Assembly (NCBI RefSeq): GCF_964204645.1
Contig: NC_134035.1
Location: 1,812,001-1,876,000, forward strand
DNA: 64,000 bases
Direction: 5' to 3'
Origin: Tubulanus polymorphus
Taxonomy: Eukaryota; Nemertea; Palaeonemertea; Tubulaniformes; Tubulanidae
In this document: positions 21,453 through 31,800 of the stretch, piece by piece
How positions within the stretch are numbered: position 1 is the stretch's first letter
How the letters are laid out: every line of letters starts with the position of its first letter
The notes under the pieces: model-generated
Databases searched by the model: none
What the model was told of the DNA's origin: nothing
What the model saw: only the letters and a program-made list of their open reading frames with translations
Translations under genes and position numbers: made by a program

Positions 21453-22386
21453 GGAAGCAGTTTTCGATCGCGGCAGCCAATTGCCGATTTTTGACAGGTT
21501 CGAATATATTGCTGCGGCAGATTTACTTCGATATCATCAAAAGCACGGTATCCACAGGAAAAAAAATGTCTGTCAGTAAATTATTGCCACCGCTGCAACT
21601 TCCAACGCCACTGGAACTGATGCATACAGGTGCACAATTTCCTAATATAATACTGCTTGGTATTTTCAGTACCAACCGGTGGTAAAGCCACAAAAAAATT
21701 CAGATTCAAAAGTTCATACAAAAAAAATCAAAGAAATCGAAAAACATATGAATGCAAATAGATTTGAGAAAAGAGCATGCACAAAAAACCCAATGCTGCC
21801 TACCTCTGAAAACTGCTATCAGTAACATATGGAATTGTTTTTAGTAACATTTCATTGAAATATAAAAGAAAATGCTTAAATTAATCAGTAATCAACAGTA
21901 AGACCCTCAGTAACATCTTTCATATCTCTGTTCAAATTATGTCCCTTATACGTATAAAATAGTTAACCACTAAACATTAATATTCTCATAAGGCCGTAAA
22001 TATATATATATATATCTAAAAAAACACATACATACACACAAACATACACCATGCAGACGTTACAAAGCAAGAAAAGGGGGAAGGAATGAACAAAAGGAAA
22101 AAGGCGTGATCGCAGATCTAATAATTTGAAAGAATGTGAGTTTTGATACCTTTTAAGAATGAATTAGCAGTTCTTAAAAATTTGATTTTATTCGGCAATT
22201 CGTTTCAAAGTTTTGCCCCTTGGACTTTTATTGGCGTGCATCTTGATTTAGAAATTATAGCAAATTTCAAATTTAACTGACAGATCTTTTGGGCGACGTG
22301 TAGAATGTCTTAAATAACCCTTTCGGAATTGGACCGTTGAAATATACTTTTAATTTGGTTTCCGTGACTGTGTTATACTATTTGGA
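21453..22386. repeat. Distal part of the duplicated segment (paired with 25985-26040 and 27304-28270)
   Basis: Right of the copia element the sequence continues the segment duplicated at 24903 onward: TTGACAGGTTCGAATA, GCACGGTATCCACAGG and CAACTTCCAACGCCACTGG all recur in the second copy. It also contains one minus-orientation copy of the 56-bp unit found as an array at 59862-60165 (about 21890-21945, GACCCTCAGTAACATCTTTC). Low-complexity TA at 22001-22015. No gene. Confidence 0.65.
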
Positions 22387-22560
22387 GTAAAAAAACCCGC
22401 AATAATAAAAGAAAAACTAAATGAACATTTGACGTTTCGACCCAATTTTATATCATGGGCCATTTTCGAAAACAGTTTTTGAAAATGACCCATATAGAAT
22501 GGGGTTGATTGAAACGTCAAATGCTCATTTGGTTATTCTTTCGTTGCGGTTTTTTCACTT
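22387..22560. mobile_element. Foldback element beside receptor copy 4
   Basis: The left arm (about 22393-22470, with AAATGAACATTTGACGTTTC and TGGGCCATTTTCGAAAA) and the right arm (about 22480-22557, TTTGAAAATGACCCATATAG and GAAACGTCAAATGCTCATTT) are imperfect inverted complements of about 75 bases. A one-armed relative lies at about 16795-16860. Confidence 0.6.
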
Positions 22561-22655
22561 CGAATGTTTTAAGTTGAGTCCAATTGATTTAGAGTTTCAC
22601 AATAAATGTGTAATTTATACTGACGGTCAGCGCAAATACATGCTGCGATATTTGG

Positions 22656-23606
22656 TTATTTGACTGAATTTTTGCAATGGATTTTCATACAGAAATAGTC
22701 ACGAATTTCTCGTCCCAGTAAAAGATATATGTAGAAATTTACCACATAGTTACACTGTTGGAACTGAGTGAAAACATCAAATAAAAAATCTTTCCGTTCC
22801 GTAGAGATTGGCAGATATACCGAAATAGTTGTTGGAAGTGTAAATATTGCAAATGCTAGTGAAACTGTTACAAGCATTATTGTTGTACGTTTTGATTTTG
22901 TAGTTTTCTTGTCAGACGAGACCATTTTTGAACCTCTGAATATCTGAAATATTATAACAGAATTCGATGTAACAATAAACGTTAAAGGTATGATATAAAG
23001 GTGAATGGCAGCAATGAAAAAATGCGTTAATTGGTCCGATAATTGATAGTAACATCCGAAAGACTGGTTTGAAAAATGCATCGACACAGTAGGTAGAAGA
23101 TAAAGAATCAGTATATTCACTGCAGTAATTATCAATGTAACAAATCTAGCGAATCTCGGTGTACATATCAGACGAGATGTGAACGGGAAGAGAACAACTG
23201 CCGCACGTTCTAGAGATATAGCCACGATTAACCAGGAACTGTTCAAGCCTGCGAGTATCATTACGAATTCGTAGATTTGACAACTGATCAGTGAATTCAT
23301 AACAAATATTGGACCAGTTTCTACATGCGAAAGAACAAACTGTATAACAGGCATCAACGATTGATTTATGCAGACCACTAAATCACTGACTGATAAAACG
23401 ATCAGATAGTTAGCGTAAGATAAACCCCGGAATCTGCGACTTATCATTATCAGGAAAGTAGCCGAATTGCCAAACGCTCCTAGCAGAAAAACTATAGGCA
23501 AAAGTACCAATGTCAGCGTACGATAGCTACCAGACCGGTTTACTATAGACATGATGACGATATAACTGTAATAAGTTCGACCAATTTGCATCCGAGATGA
23601 ATTCAT
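22656..23606 (-). CDS. Class A (rhodopsin-like) GPCR, tandem copy 4
   Basis: An intronless 316-residue receptor, closest to copy 1 in its N-terminus (RTYYSYIVIMSIVNRSGSYR) and around TM5 (FFIAAIH). Family marks are intact: D75 in TM2 (SVSDLVVCI), the ECL cysteine pair, LERAAVVLFP, KSKRTTIMLV and NFYIY. In the TM6 exit it reads TLPTTISVYLP instead of TLPTTVTVYLP, and the tail ends KIHCKNSVK. The upstream flank (23640-24130) also matches unit 1, so copies 1 and 4 probably arose in the latest duplication. No damage is seen. Confidence 0.9.
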   Translation of the reverse strand: MNSSRMQIGRTYYSYIVIMSIVNRSGSYRTLTLVLLPIVFLLGAFGNSATFLIMISRRFRGLSYANYLIVLSVSDLVVCINQSLMPVIQFVLSHVETGPIFVMNSLISCQIYEFVMILAGLNSSWLIVAISLERAAVVLFPFTSRLICTPRFARFVTLIITAVNILILYLLPTVSMHFSNQSFGCYYQLSDQLTHFFIAAIHLYIIPLTFIVTSNSVIIFQIFRGSKMVSSDKKTTKSKRTTIMLVTVSLAFAIFTLPTTISVYLPISTERKDFLFDVFTQFQQCNYVVNFYIYLLLGREIRDYFCMKIHCKNSVK

Positions 23607-24142
23607 GATTCACGGGATCTTTCTGCGTGAGTGTACTCGGTCGCTGATTATCGAAAAAAGAATTTTGAATGAACTTCAATCCACAAAGATATTCATGATG
23701 TCTCATCCATGGAGCTATTTTTCATTTGTCGTTCAATTATTTTCGTCCACGGTTAACAGTGAATTAAAATCAATTTCCTACACTATAAATCTAACATAAT
23801 TCACTCGGATTTATGAAAGTTTATCAATGTGTATAAAGTATGAAATATGTACAACTAAATTAAATATAATCTTCTAACACGGCAGATTATCGCGCTGGTG
23901 AAATATCTTCTATGGGTTCAACTTTATTCTAAATCAACTTACAACTGTAGAACTAGAACCGATCGTTATCAACCACGTTAAAGTATCCGTTCGTGGAAAT
24001 GAAATTTTGAGAAACGGATCAGAAATTGTTCAAGAAAACATTTACGTCTTGAAGCGGGCAGCCAGAATGAGGTTTGAACTCACTCGAATTATCGACTTCA
24101 GATTTAAACATGGATATAAAGCGAATTTAGACCTATAAGCCC

Positions 24143-24180
24143 ATGGACGTATAAACTAGATCTAGTTTATACGTCCATTG
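24143..24180. repeat. Perfect short palindrome (TGGACGTATAAACTAGAT type)
   Basis: ATGGACGTATAAACTAGA is followed directly by its complement, with no loop. A related imperfect palindrome with the same ends (GGGCGTATAAACT) lies at about 36202-36240. Confidence 0.7.
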
Positions 24181-24379
24181 TTGTCAAGAGGCAACTTTCC
24201 AGCCACCACCACGCGCAAATAGACTGAGCTTGCTATCCTGAAGCCAAAAAGGAGGCAGCTTTCCAGCTATCGCGGCAATGAGACTGAGTTAACAGTCAAA
24301 ACATCAGTAACAGTGAACTACTGTAATGCGTATGTGGTGAAATAAAGCAAAAGTGTCAGACAGTTCTATGCGTATTGAT

Positions 24380-24640
24380 AGACCGTCAGCCTCACCTCGA
24401 TAAGTTCTTTCCGAAATCAGATCATGACGCACTTGGAACTGACCAACCAGCATCAACCTTGATTTCGTAAAAGATAAAATAGAAGGTGGGCATTATTAAC
24501 AGGGGATTAACCAAAGCCTTTGACCGAGTAGCTCACCAACGATTAATCATTTAGGAAAGTGTTCAGCTGTGGCATATCCGATGAAGTTTGTACATTGGTC
24601 ACAAAATTTTCTATAAGGTGTCAGAACAACGTGGGAGTAA
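24380..24640 (+). pseudogene. LINE reverse-transcriptase fossil, unit 4
   Basis: RPSASPR-type text from AGACCGTCAGCCTCACCTCG corresponds to the RPISLTS motif in another frame. It is followed by GGACATT-like text (GGGCATTATTAACAGGGGAT) and AAAGCCTTTGACCGAGTAGC (KAFDRV). Collinear with the fossils in units 1 and 2 but broken by indels. Confidence 0.6.
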
Positions 24641-24838
24641 GGCCAGTATAATCAGCAATTCTTTACATGTAACTCCTTTATAATTTCTTGATAAAATTGA
24701 GCATTCAAATGAGCCGAGTTTGAACTAAAGCTCGTTAGATCTATAAGATCTTCACACAAGTATGTTATTGATGTCCTGCAGATGTTTGTAGATATTGTCG
24801 AGTGAAAAGGAAAGCATTTTTCGTGTCAAGTTGTTCTC

Positions 24839-24903
24839 TTCCCGTTCACATCTCGTTTGATATGTACACCTAGATTCGCTAGATTTGCAGTATTGGTAAT
24901 AAC
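24839..24903 (+). pseudogene. Inverted GPCR fragment
   Basis: About 65 bases read on the plus strand encode VLFPFTSRLICTPRFARF, the TM3-ICL2-TM4 boundary of the receptor family, whose intact members are all on the minus strand. It ends exactly where text matching the upstream flank of receptor copy 3 begins (ATGAATTCATGATTCACGGG). This marks a rearrangement junction. Confidence 0.85.
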
Positions 24904-26040
24904 ATGAATTCATGATTCACGGGATAAAGAACCGTTTAGATGCGAGTGTTGGAACACGAATTTAGATGAAATAAATCCAAAAAGATATACAAAATGTCTT
25001 ATTCATTAGACTAGTCTTTTCATTTGTCATTCAGTGTTGTTAACACGGCGGAATTATCATCCACACTTAACAAAAATCAATTTCCGCCAGTGTAAATTTA
25101 CCACAATTCACTCAGAATGAAGGAAGTTTATTAATGCGTAACATGTAAAATGTGACTAAATTGAATATAACTTATGAACACGGCAAAAAATCTCTGGTGA
25201 AATATATCTACAATCGGTTCACTTATGAAGTTAACTTATATACAACTGTAGAACTCTTGGGTGAAATATCTGGTCATTTCTGTAGCTGTGTGGTCTGTTA
25301 TTGTTAGCTTGATCATCATTTTTTTTCTAAATACTGTACAGGGTAGATAGGCGGCTGGCCGGGTCAACTTGTGAGCTCAGCAGAGCGGAGAAACGAGGAA
25401 TGATTTTTAGCCTTACAACACCGAACAAATAAACACAAACATTCACAGATCAAACTAAACCTATATTTATTTAATTCATTTTGATTAAGTACAGAATGAG
25501 TAAATGTGTTTTATATGCAGCAAACTACATAATAATACGTCATATGTTGTATAATAACTACGGTAGGTCAATCAGGGGTGGATAATTGGAAGGCCGGGGA
25601 CCAGAACAAAAGAGGCATTTCTCGGTTAAAGCTGCCAAGTCAAAGGCCTCTATTTGGGTCCCGTGTGGTTCCGCCCTCAGTGTTCAATATTTTTGAAGAA
25701 ATGCATCCGAAAGGTTGCAGTTCCTGAGTGGATGAGTGCCAGGTTTCAACGATCTCTGTCTCGTCGAAAAAGGCAACCTCAATGGGAAGACAGGGATCCT
25801 GAACCCCGAGACCATTCCCTAAATCCACCCGTCAATAATACATCAACAACTAGGTCAACGCTGGATGGATCTGAGTGCAAAAAATAAATTGATATTCTGG
25901 TGTCATGTGATGAGAAAAATCCTGAGCATTTTATGAACAAGTACCTGATTCAGAACCCAGGCGCGTTGGAAGCAGCCAATTGCCGATTTTTGACAGGTTC
26001 GAATACATTGCTGCGGCAGATTTACTTCAATATCATCAAC
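24904..26040. repeat. Orphan receptor-upstream segment, second copy of 17955-19030
   Basis: High identity to the flank of receptor copy 3, including the conserved receptor-upstream text at about 24965-25040, but with no receptor attached. It carries the copia-free version of the insertion site at 25971-25990. If the conserved upstream text is a promoter, this one has no receptor gene to drive. Confidence 0.75.
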
Positions 26041-27303
26041 TAGGGGTCCAGGGACACCATGCCCACTTGGGAAGTGGTTCCAAATGCTCAACAATCTAAC
26101 AATTTCAATATTCAACGCCCCCTGGTGACCATATACAGAATCCAATGACCTTGAAACTTACAACAATCATAGAACATGTCAGCAGCTACGATTTTGTAAT
26201 TGATTGTGATAACAAAATATGCCTCGTTACCAATTTAATATGGAAATACTAAGTTATTCTACTATTCAACGCCTCCTGGTGACCATATTCAAAACCCAAT
26301 GACCTTGAAACTCACCACAATCATAGAACATGTCACGAACTATAACTTTGTAATTGATCATGGTAACAAAATATGCCTAGGTACCAATATAATAAGGAAA
26401 TACTAAGTTATTCTACTATTCAACGCCCCCTGGTGACCATATAGAATAACTAATGGCCTTAAAACTTGCCACAATCATAGATGATGTCATGAGCTACAAC
26501 TTTGCAATTGATTGTGGTTACAAAATATGCATTGATACGAATATAATATAGAAATACTAAGATATTGCATTATTCAACGCCCCCTGGTGGCCATATCGGA
26601 AAACCAATGACCTTGAAACTCACCACAATCATAGAACACGTTATGAGCTACAACTTTCTAAATGATTGTGGTAACAAAATACGCTTAGGTATCAATAAAA
26701 TGTGGAAAAACTTTTTCCCACTTACGAATGAGTACTGCTGACACCAAGATGGCCGCCAATTGCGTCATAATTGGCTGATGAAAAATACCTGTCTCAGGTA
26801 TAAAACATCCCTTTCCAAAGAATACCCATCACAAATTGCAATGAGAAATGATAAACCAGTAGGAAGCTACAGGACTCAGAATTTGGGCCAAAATTAACAT
26901 TTTTGGGCACTAAAAAGGTCATAGGACGGCCATCTTGAGTCTGATCGACCCAATTTTTGTTATGCTGATGGGCCCTGGGGGAATTCACATATATCCGAAA
27001 GATCAAGGTAATTGATCAAAGCGTCTTTAAAATTTCCCTCAAAAAGTTCAAAAATGTGTAAAAAGTGCTGATTTTGGCGAACAACAATGGCTGCCAGTCA
27101 GCCATCTTGAATCTGACGGGGCCAGTTTTTGGGCTGAAGATGTGTCTAGGGTAGATAGATGTGTAACCCAAATATCAAGACATTACCTTGAAGCGTCTTC
27201 AAAACTTCCCAAAATAACTGGATTCCGTCTACGGACGGACAGATGGACGACGGACGAAAAGTAAACGCAATAGCCCGCTGGGACTAAAGTCCCAAGTGGG
27301 CTA
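26041..27303. mobile_element. 1.26-kb unclassified insertion with internal tandem repeat
   Basis: The paralogous segment (near 21540) is uninterrupted, so this block is an insertion. Its ends show inverted similarity (GCCCACTTGGGA at about 26061; TCCCAAGTGGGCTA at 27289-27302). Inside are about four copies of a unit of roughly 154 bases (starts near 26111, 26275, 26419, 26573; ATTCAACGCCCCCTGG and ACCTTGAAACTCACCACAAT). The rest has repeated GCCATCTTGA motifs. No open frame of a transposase was found, so it may be a non-autonomous DNA element. Confidence 0.6.
26111..26720. repeat. About 154-bp tandem repeat, four copies
   Basis: Each unit runs from TTCAACGCCYCCTGGTG through CTTGAAACTCACCACAATCATAG to GGAAATACTAAG. 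The spacing varies between about 144 and 164 bases, so the copies are old and have accumulated indels. Confidence 0.75.
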
Positions 27304-28480
27304 AAAACACGGCATCCACAGGAAAAAAAACGTCTGTCAGTTAATTATTGCCACCGCTGCCACTTCCAACGCCACTGGAACTGATGCACTTCAGGTGCAC
27401 AATTTCCTAATATAATACTGCTTGGTATTTTCAGTACCAACCGGTGGTAAAGACACAAAAAAATTCAGATTCAAAAATTCATACAAAAAAAATCAAAGAA
27501 ATCGAAAAACATGTCAACAAAAACTCTGATGCAAATAGATTTGAGAAAAAAGCATGCACAAAAAACCCAGGGCTGCCCACCTCTGAAAAGTGCTATCAGT
27601 AACATTTTTTTTCAGTAACATTTCATTGAAATATGAAAGAAAATACTTAAATTAATCAGTAATCAAAATTAAGACCCTCAGTAATCTGTCATATTTCTGT
27701 TCAAATTAATCTGTAATAAACAGTAAGACCTTCAGTAACATCTTTCATATTTCTGTTCAAATTAATCTGTAATCAAAAGTAAGACCCTCAATAATCTTTC
27801 ATATTTCTGTACGCGTCAAAAAAGTCAAATCAGTATTTCCGGTTATAAAAGAGTTACAAATACTGAAAATCAGGAACAGTTGGCAGCTCTGAAATCCCCG
27901 AATCACCAGTTAATCCAATGATACGTAATAATGTATGATGAAAAATATACCAAACGTAGATATTATCAAGAATATGTGAATTGTATAAAACCACAGCAGA
28001 ATCGAAACAATGAAAAACATCCATGTTATTCTGGTAGACAGTTTTTCGAATTGTCTTGGATCGTTAACGTAAATGTCTCTTTCATTGCTGATAAAATAGT
28101 TTCAGGTTTCATTTTTTGTTGTGATTCTGCTGTGGTTTTATAGATCATTCGACTCCCTTTTGAAAGTATAATATGTGAATCATTGTAAATATGTCCCTTA
28201 TACATATAAAATAGTTTACCAGAATTGATATTTTTGTAGGGGTGTAAATATATATCTAAAAAAAAACACTAAAAACACCAACAACCTCTGATTAGTCAGA
28301 TCCTAATCTAATGATACATTATGATGAAGAGTATGCCATACCATATGTAGATAGTATCAAGAATATGTGAAGCTTTGTAAATACGTCTCTTAGACAAAAT
28401 ACACTCACAATTAATATATAAATATATATTGAATACAACTAAAAAGCACAAACCTCTACTGTCCTGCCTCCCACTGACAA
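27304..28480. repeat. Distal duplicated segment, second copy, with repeats
   Basis: Continues the match to 21540-22020 (CCACAGGAAAAAAAA, CAACGCCACTGGAACTGATG). The 56-bp family unit seen at 59862-60165 occurs here several times in the reverse orientation (about 27650-27800, GACCCTCAGTAA and TTTCATATTTCTG). No protein gene is seen. Confidence 0.55.
27984..28143. mobile_element. Small element with 20-bp terminal inverted repeats
   Basis: The left end TATAAAACCACAGCAGAATC and the right end GATTCTGCTGTGGTTTTATA are exact inverted complements, 160 bases apart outer to outer. The element is absent from the paralogous copy near 21950. The 70-codon open frame spanning it is not considered real. A MITE is the likely class. 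Confidence 0.75.
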
Positions 28481-28484
28481 TGAG

Positions 28485-28617
28485 GGGCTGCAGTTGCTCA
28501 AGAGTGGGTTATAGATAACCGGCGGATAAATACCATATAGTAACAATGAACTTTTAATTGTCACTATGTCAACTATCCACTGGTTAACTCTAACCAACTA
28601 TTGAGCAACCGGCCCCA
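28485..28617. mobile_element. Palindromic element, family P1
   Basis: Runs from GCAGTTGCTCAAGAGTGGGT to AACTATTGAGCAACCGGCCC, with self-complementary ends and the family core CAATGAACTTTTAATTGTCAC. Other copies are at 45424-45639 (interrupted), 49733-50008 (interrupted), 54709-54832, 55249-55377 and 60872-60988. Confidence 0.7.
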
Positions 28618-28764
28618 GAACGTTAAAAAAGCAATATCCCAATCAATGTCGATCAGAAATTAAAAAGCACCATAATTATCCCTGCCCTTGCATTACATCA
28701 GAAAAATGGTTAAAACCACTGCAACCATCCCACTGCCATTGTCGATCAAAAGATAAAACCCATC

Positions 28765-28770
28765 TTTATT
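28765..28770 (-). terminator. Likely AGXT2 polyadenylation signal
   Basis: AATAAA on the minus strand, 95 bases beyond the AGXT2 stop codon. It is the first canonical hexamer there; the cleavage site itself was not determined. Confidence 0.5.
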
Positions 28771-28864
28771 GATCGATTAGAAATTGAGTCGAAAGAGTAT
28801 CGCAAAACAAGTCAACACTGATCAATGCCGGCAGTACTGTGTCGGCAGACGACGATATCGATTT

Positions 28865-31800
28865 TTAGACGGGATTTTGACGTATTGCTTCGCGTAGAAC
28901 TTCCACCGAGAAATCCACATCGGCTTTCGTAATACACATCGGCGGTTTAATACGCAGAACCTGAGGAAAAAATAATCAATAAACTCACGTTAATTGATAT
29001 TCGAATACCAGTAGTGGATTCTCTGAAAAATTAGGAATACGTTGCACGAAGAAACCAGTTCAAGCCGTAAGATTAATGAATAGTGAAATTTTCACATTTT
29101 TCACATATTTTCACATTTGTCAGTTTTTTTTTGCATTTTTTCCACATGGATTTTACCCATATTTCATCAAAAAGTTTCTAAATATGAATATTCTGTACAT
29201 AATCGCCTACAGAATATTGGAAGAAACTGCAGAAAACTGTAGCTTTGGCTTTTATGCAATTGCCATATGGTAACATTTTTAAACTCTTTCACATCAATCT
29301 CACGTCTACCGAGTCTAAGCCCATCTTGGTATTGAAACTGATCTAAAAAACTTAATCCTTGAACTGCGCAAATCTGGGTCCAGTTTCACAAAAATGTTTT
29401 GCTTTTGAATCAAATTAAATTTTTCATTCATTAGTTCAATCTTACTCAATTTTTAGGAGTTAAACATTTTTGTGAAACTGCGGCACCGAAGTCATTATCT
29501 GGATCTAAAACTTACGTTGCCATAAAGTCCACCTTTGCCGAGCAAAACTCCCATATTCTTGCACGTTTCCCAGATCGGTATGAATTTATCGGCTGGCAAC
29601 GGTTTTCTAGATTCCTGAAACGAAAATCATCACTTTTACAAATACAAGATTATCTAATTGATTTCATTAGAAAAACTTGTAAATGAGGATTTAATTTCTA
29701 CATTTATTTTCCTAATCAATTCATCTTCTAAATCAGATATATTTTGCTGGTTCGATTTTGTCCGTCTTGTACTGCATCTATTACTGATCTGAACGCAAGT
29801 GAATTAGCTACTTGTCCCAGGACAGGAAAGGGTTAATAGAGGGGGCAGATCTAGGGTCTGATTTAGGGAGGGATGCGTCCTGAAATAGGGCTTATCATAT
29901 AATCAAGAGGGCACCGCTAAAGAAACTCACCGGAAAATATCATCTCATTTTTAAAGACATAGATGACAAACAAGCTGATGAATTTAAACTTTTTAGGTAT
30001 CAGTTTAATATTGTTCTTTTCCCCCATTAATTTTCAGAGCAACTTGACATCATTTCGTGGGGGGGGGGGGGTTAACCCCCTGCTGCCTTCGTGTAATAAA
30101 TACGAATTACCTTATCAGTGACGAATTCCACGCCGATCATAAGTCCTTTCCCTCGCACGTCGCCGACGATTTCGAACTCATCGCGAAGCTTCGCGAGTTC
30201 GGTCAGGCAGTGAGTGCCGACGTCGTGGCTGACCTGTTGACAATTCTCCTCGTCGATGACGTCGAGGACCTTCGAGCCGACCGCGCACGCCATCGGGTTA
30301 CCGCCGTACGTGTTGAAATTATTCGCGCGTCCGAGAACTTCGGCGATTTCCGGCGTGGTTACGACGGCTGCGAGCGGGAATCCATTACCAATACCTTTCG
30401 CCATTGTGACTGAGAAAATAAAATACGGCGTGAATGAGGACTCTGTATCGTCGACTGTGGCAGTGGAGGGTTCCGCCTACGGGCAAGCGAGGAACCGTCA
30501 GGTTCGCTGTAAGTACGCATCCAATAATTCTACAAATCTATCTATAATTTCTCGAATTCTATGGATGATAGATGAATAAAAATTGCGATTCGAACCTTAA
30601 AGATCAATCAGAGGTTCATCAATGGACAAGATTTGCCTGATTAATAATAAAGGAGGCCAAAAATCTAGATGCAACTTTGTTGCAAATGTACAATATTTCG
30701 ATCGGGTTGTCAAATCGATACGCAGACCATCTCGCAGGAGAGCTGGTGGAACAAGTTCTTCATTAATCTAAGATGTTTGCCACAACATAGCTCTACATAT
30801 ATATTGTAATGCCGACCCAGTTAGACATTCGTGATTTAAAAATTTGAAAAAGATTTGACGCTAGGATTCAAATATTGAGTATTCAACTCATGAATCAAAC
30901 TCTACTCACACGTTAATTGGGTCTAGAACGCTTTGAAAATAATCATACCTATATCGGGCATTGCACCTGCTGCTTCGAAGCCCCAGAAGTGTTCGCCGGT
31001 TCTCCCGAATCCAGTTTGTACCTATCGATAAAATGAATCAATTTAAATCATGCAAATGAAGGGGGAGTCAAGTGAATTAGGTTGCTTTCAGTCGAAGCAT
31101 TAATTTGTAATTAACTTCTGTTTGGAAAACGTCCTTGAATTTTCGAACCAACTCGACGCGTCACACTTCAAAGCGTTGATTCACAGGGCAGGATCCAGGG
31201 AGACTTGTAGAACTCAATCAAATTCTTTGAGTGCCCTTGTTCATTTTGCCAACAAACCCAACAAAAATTGGTGCATTTCAGTGCTAGAGTATACCTAATA
31301 TTGACTTTTTGGACTTTAAAGTGCCTTTTAGGGATGTGACAAGTTCTTGAAGTTCTACAATTGGACTCTGGATCTGCCCCCGATTCATATGCCTAACTCC
31401 TAGCGGAGACAAATATACCTCATCCGAAATACAGAGCCCTCCACGCGATCGAATCAAATCAAATGTCTTCTTGATGTATCCTTTCGGGAATTGTACCGAT
31501 CCGCCGACGCCCTGAAAATAAATGAAGCAATCGACAATAACTAAGGAGCCATTTTTGTAAGGGGCATTGAATTTGATACTCAAGAATGGGATTCTCTTTT
31601 TTGATACAAACCTGAATTGATTCCAGGAAAATACCACCGATTTTACCCTTCGGCGCCGAATGCCTGAGAACATCCTCGACTTGGTCGACGTATTTATCAG
31701 AAGCCTGACATTCACCAGCCGCGCAGTCACACTGACGGTCGACCTGTCATAGTATAGAAACAATCTAACACATGTGAAGTGTGAGGGTTTCCAGTGGTTA

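Larger units (their letters stand above)
23607..24838. other. Intergenic part of receptor unit 4
   Basis: Matches the unit 1 flank (GGTGAAATATCTTCTATGGG at about 23897 and at about 13493). It contains the small perfect palindrome at 24143-24180, the LINE fossil at 24380-24640 and, at its end, an abrupt join to an inverted receptor fragment. Confidence 0.5.

Noticed and set aside
30058-30071. Poly-G run as a regulatory element
   Set aside because: Simple homopolymer near an AGXT2 exon boundary with no further support; may be partly a sequencing artefact.
30057-30579. Plus-strand open frames of 118 and 107 codons
   Set aside because: They lie opposite AGXT2 exon 11 and its intron; the minus-strand reading matches the aminotransferase with catalytic lysine, so these are antisense shadows.
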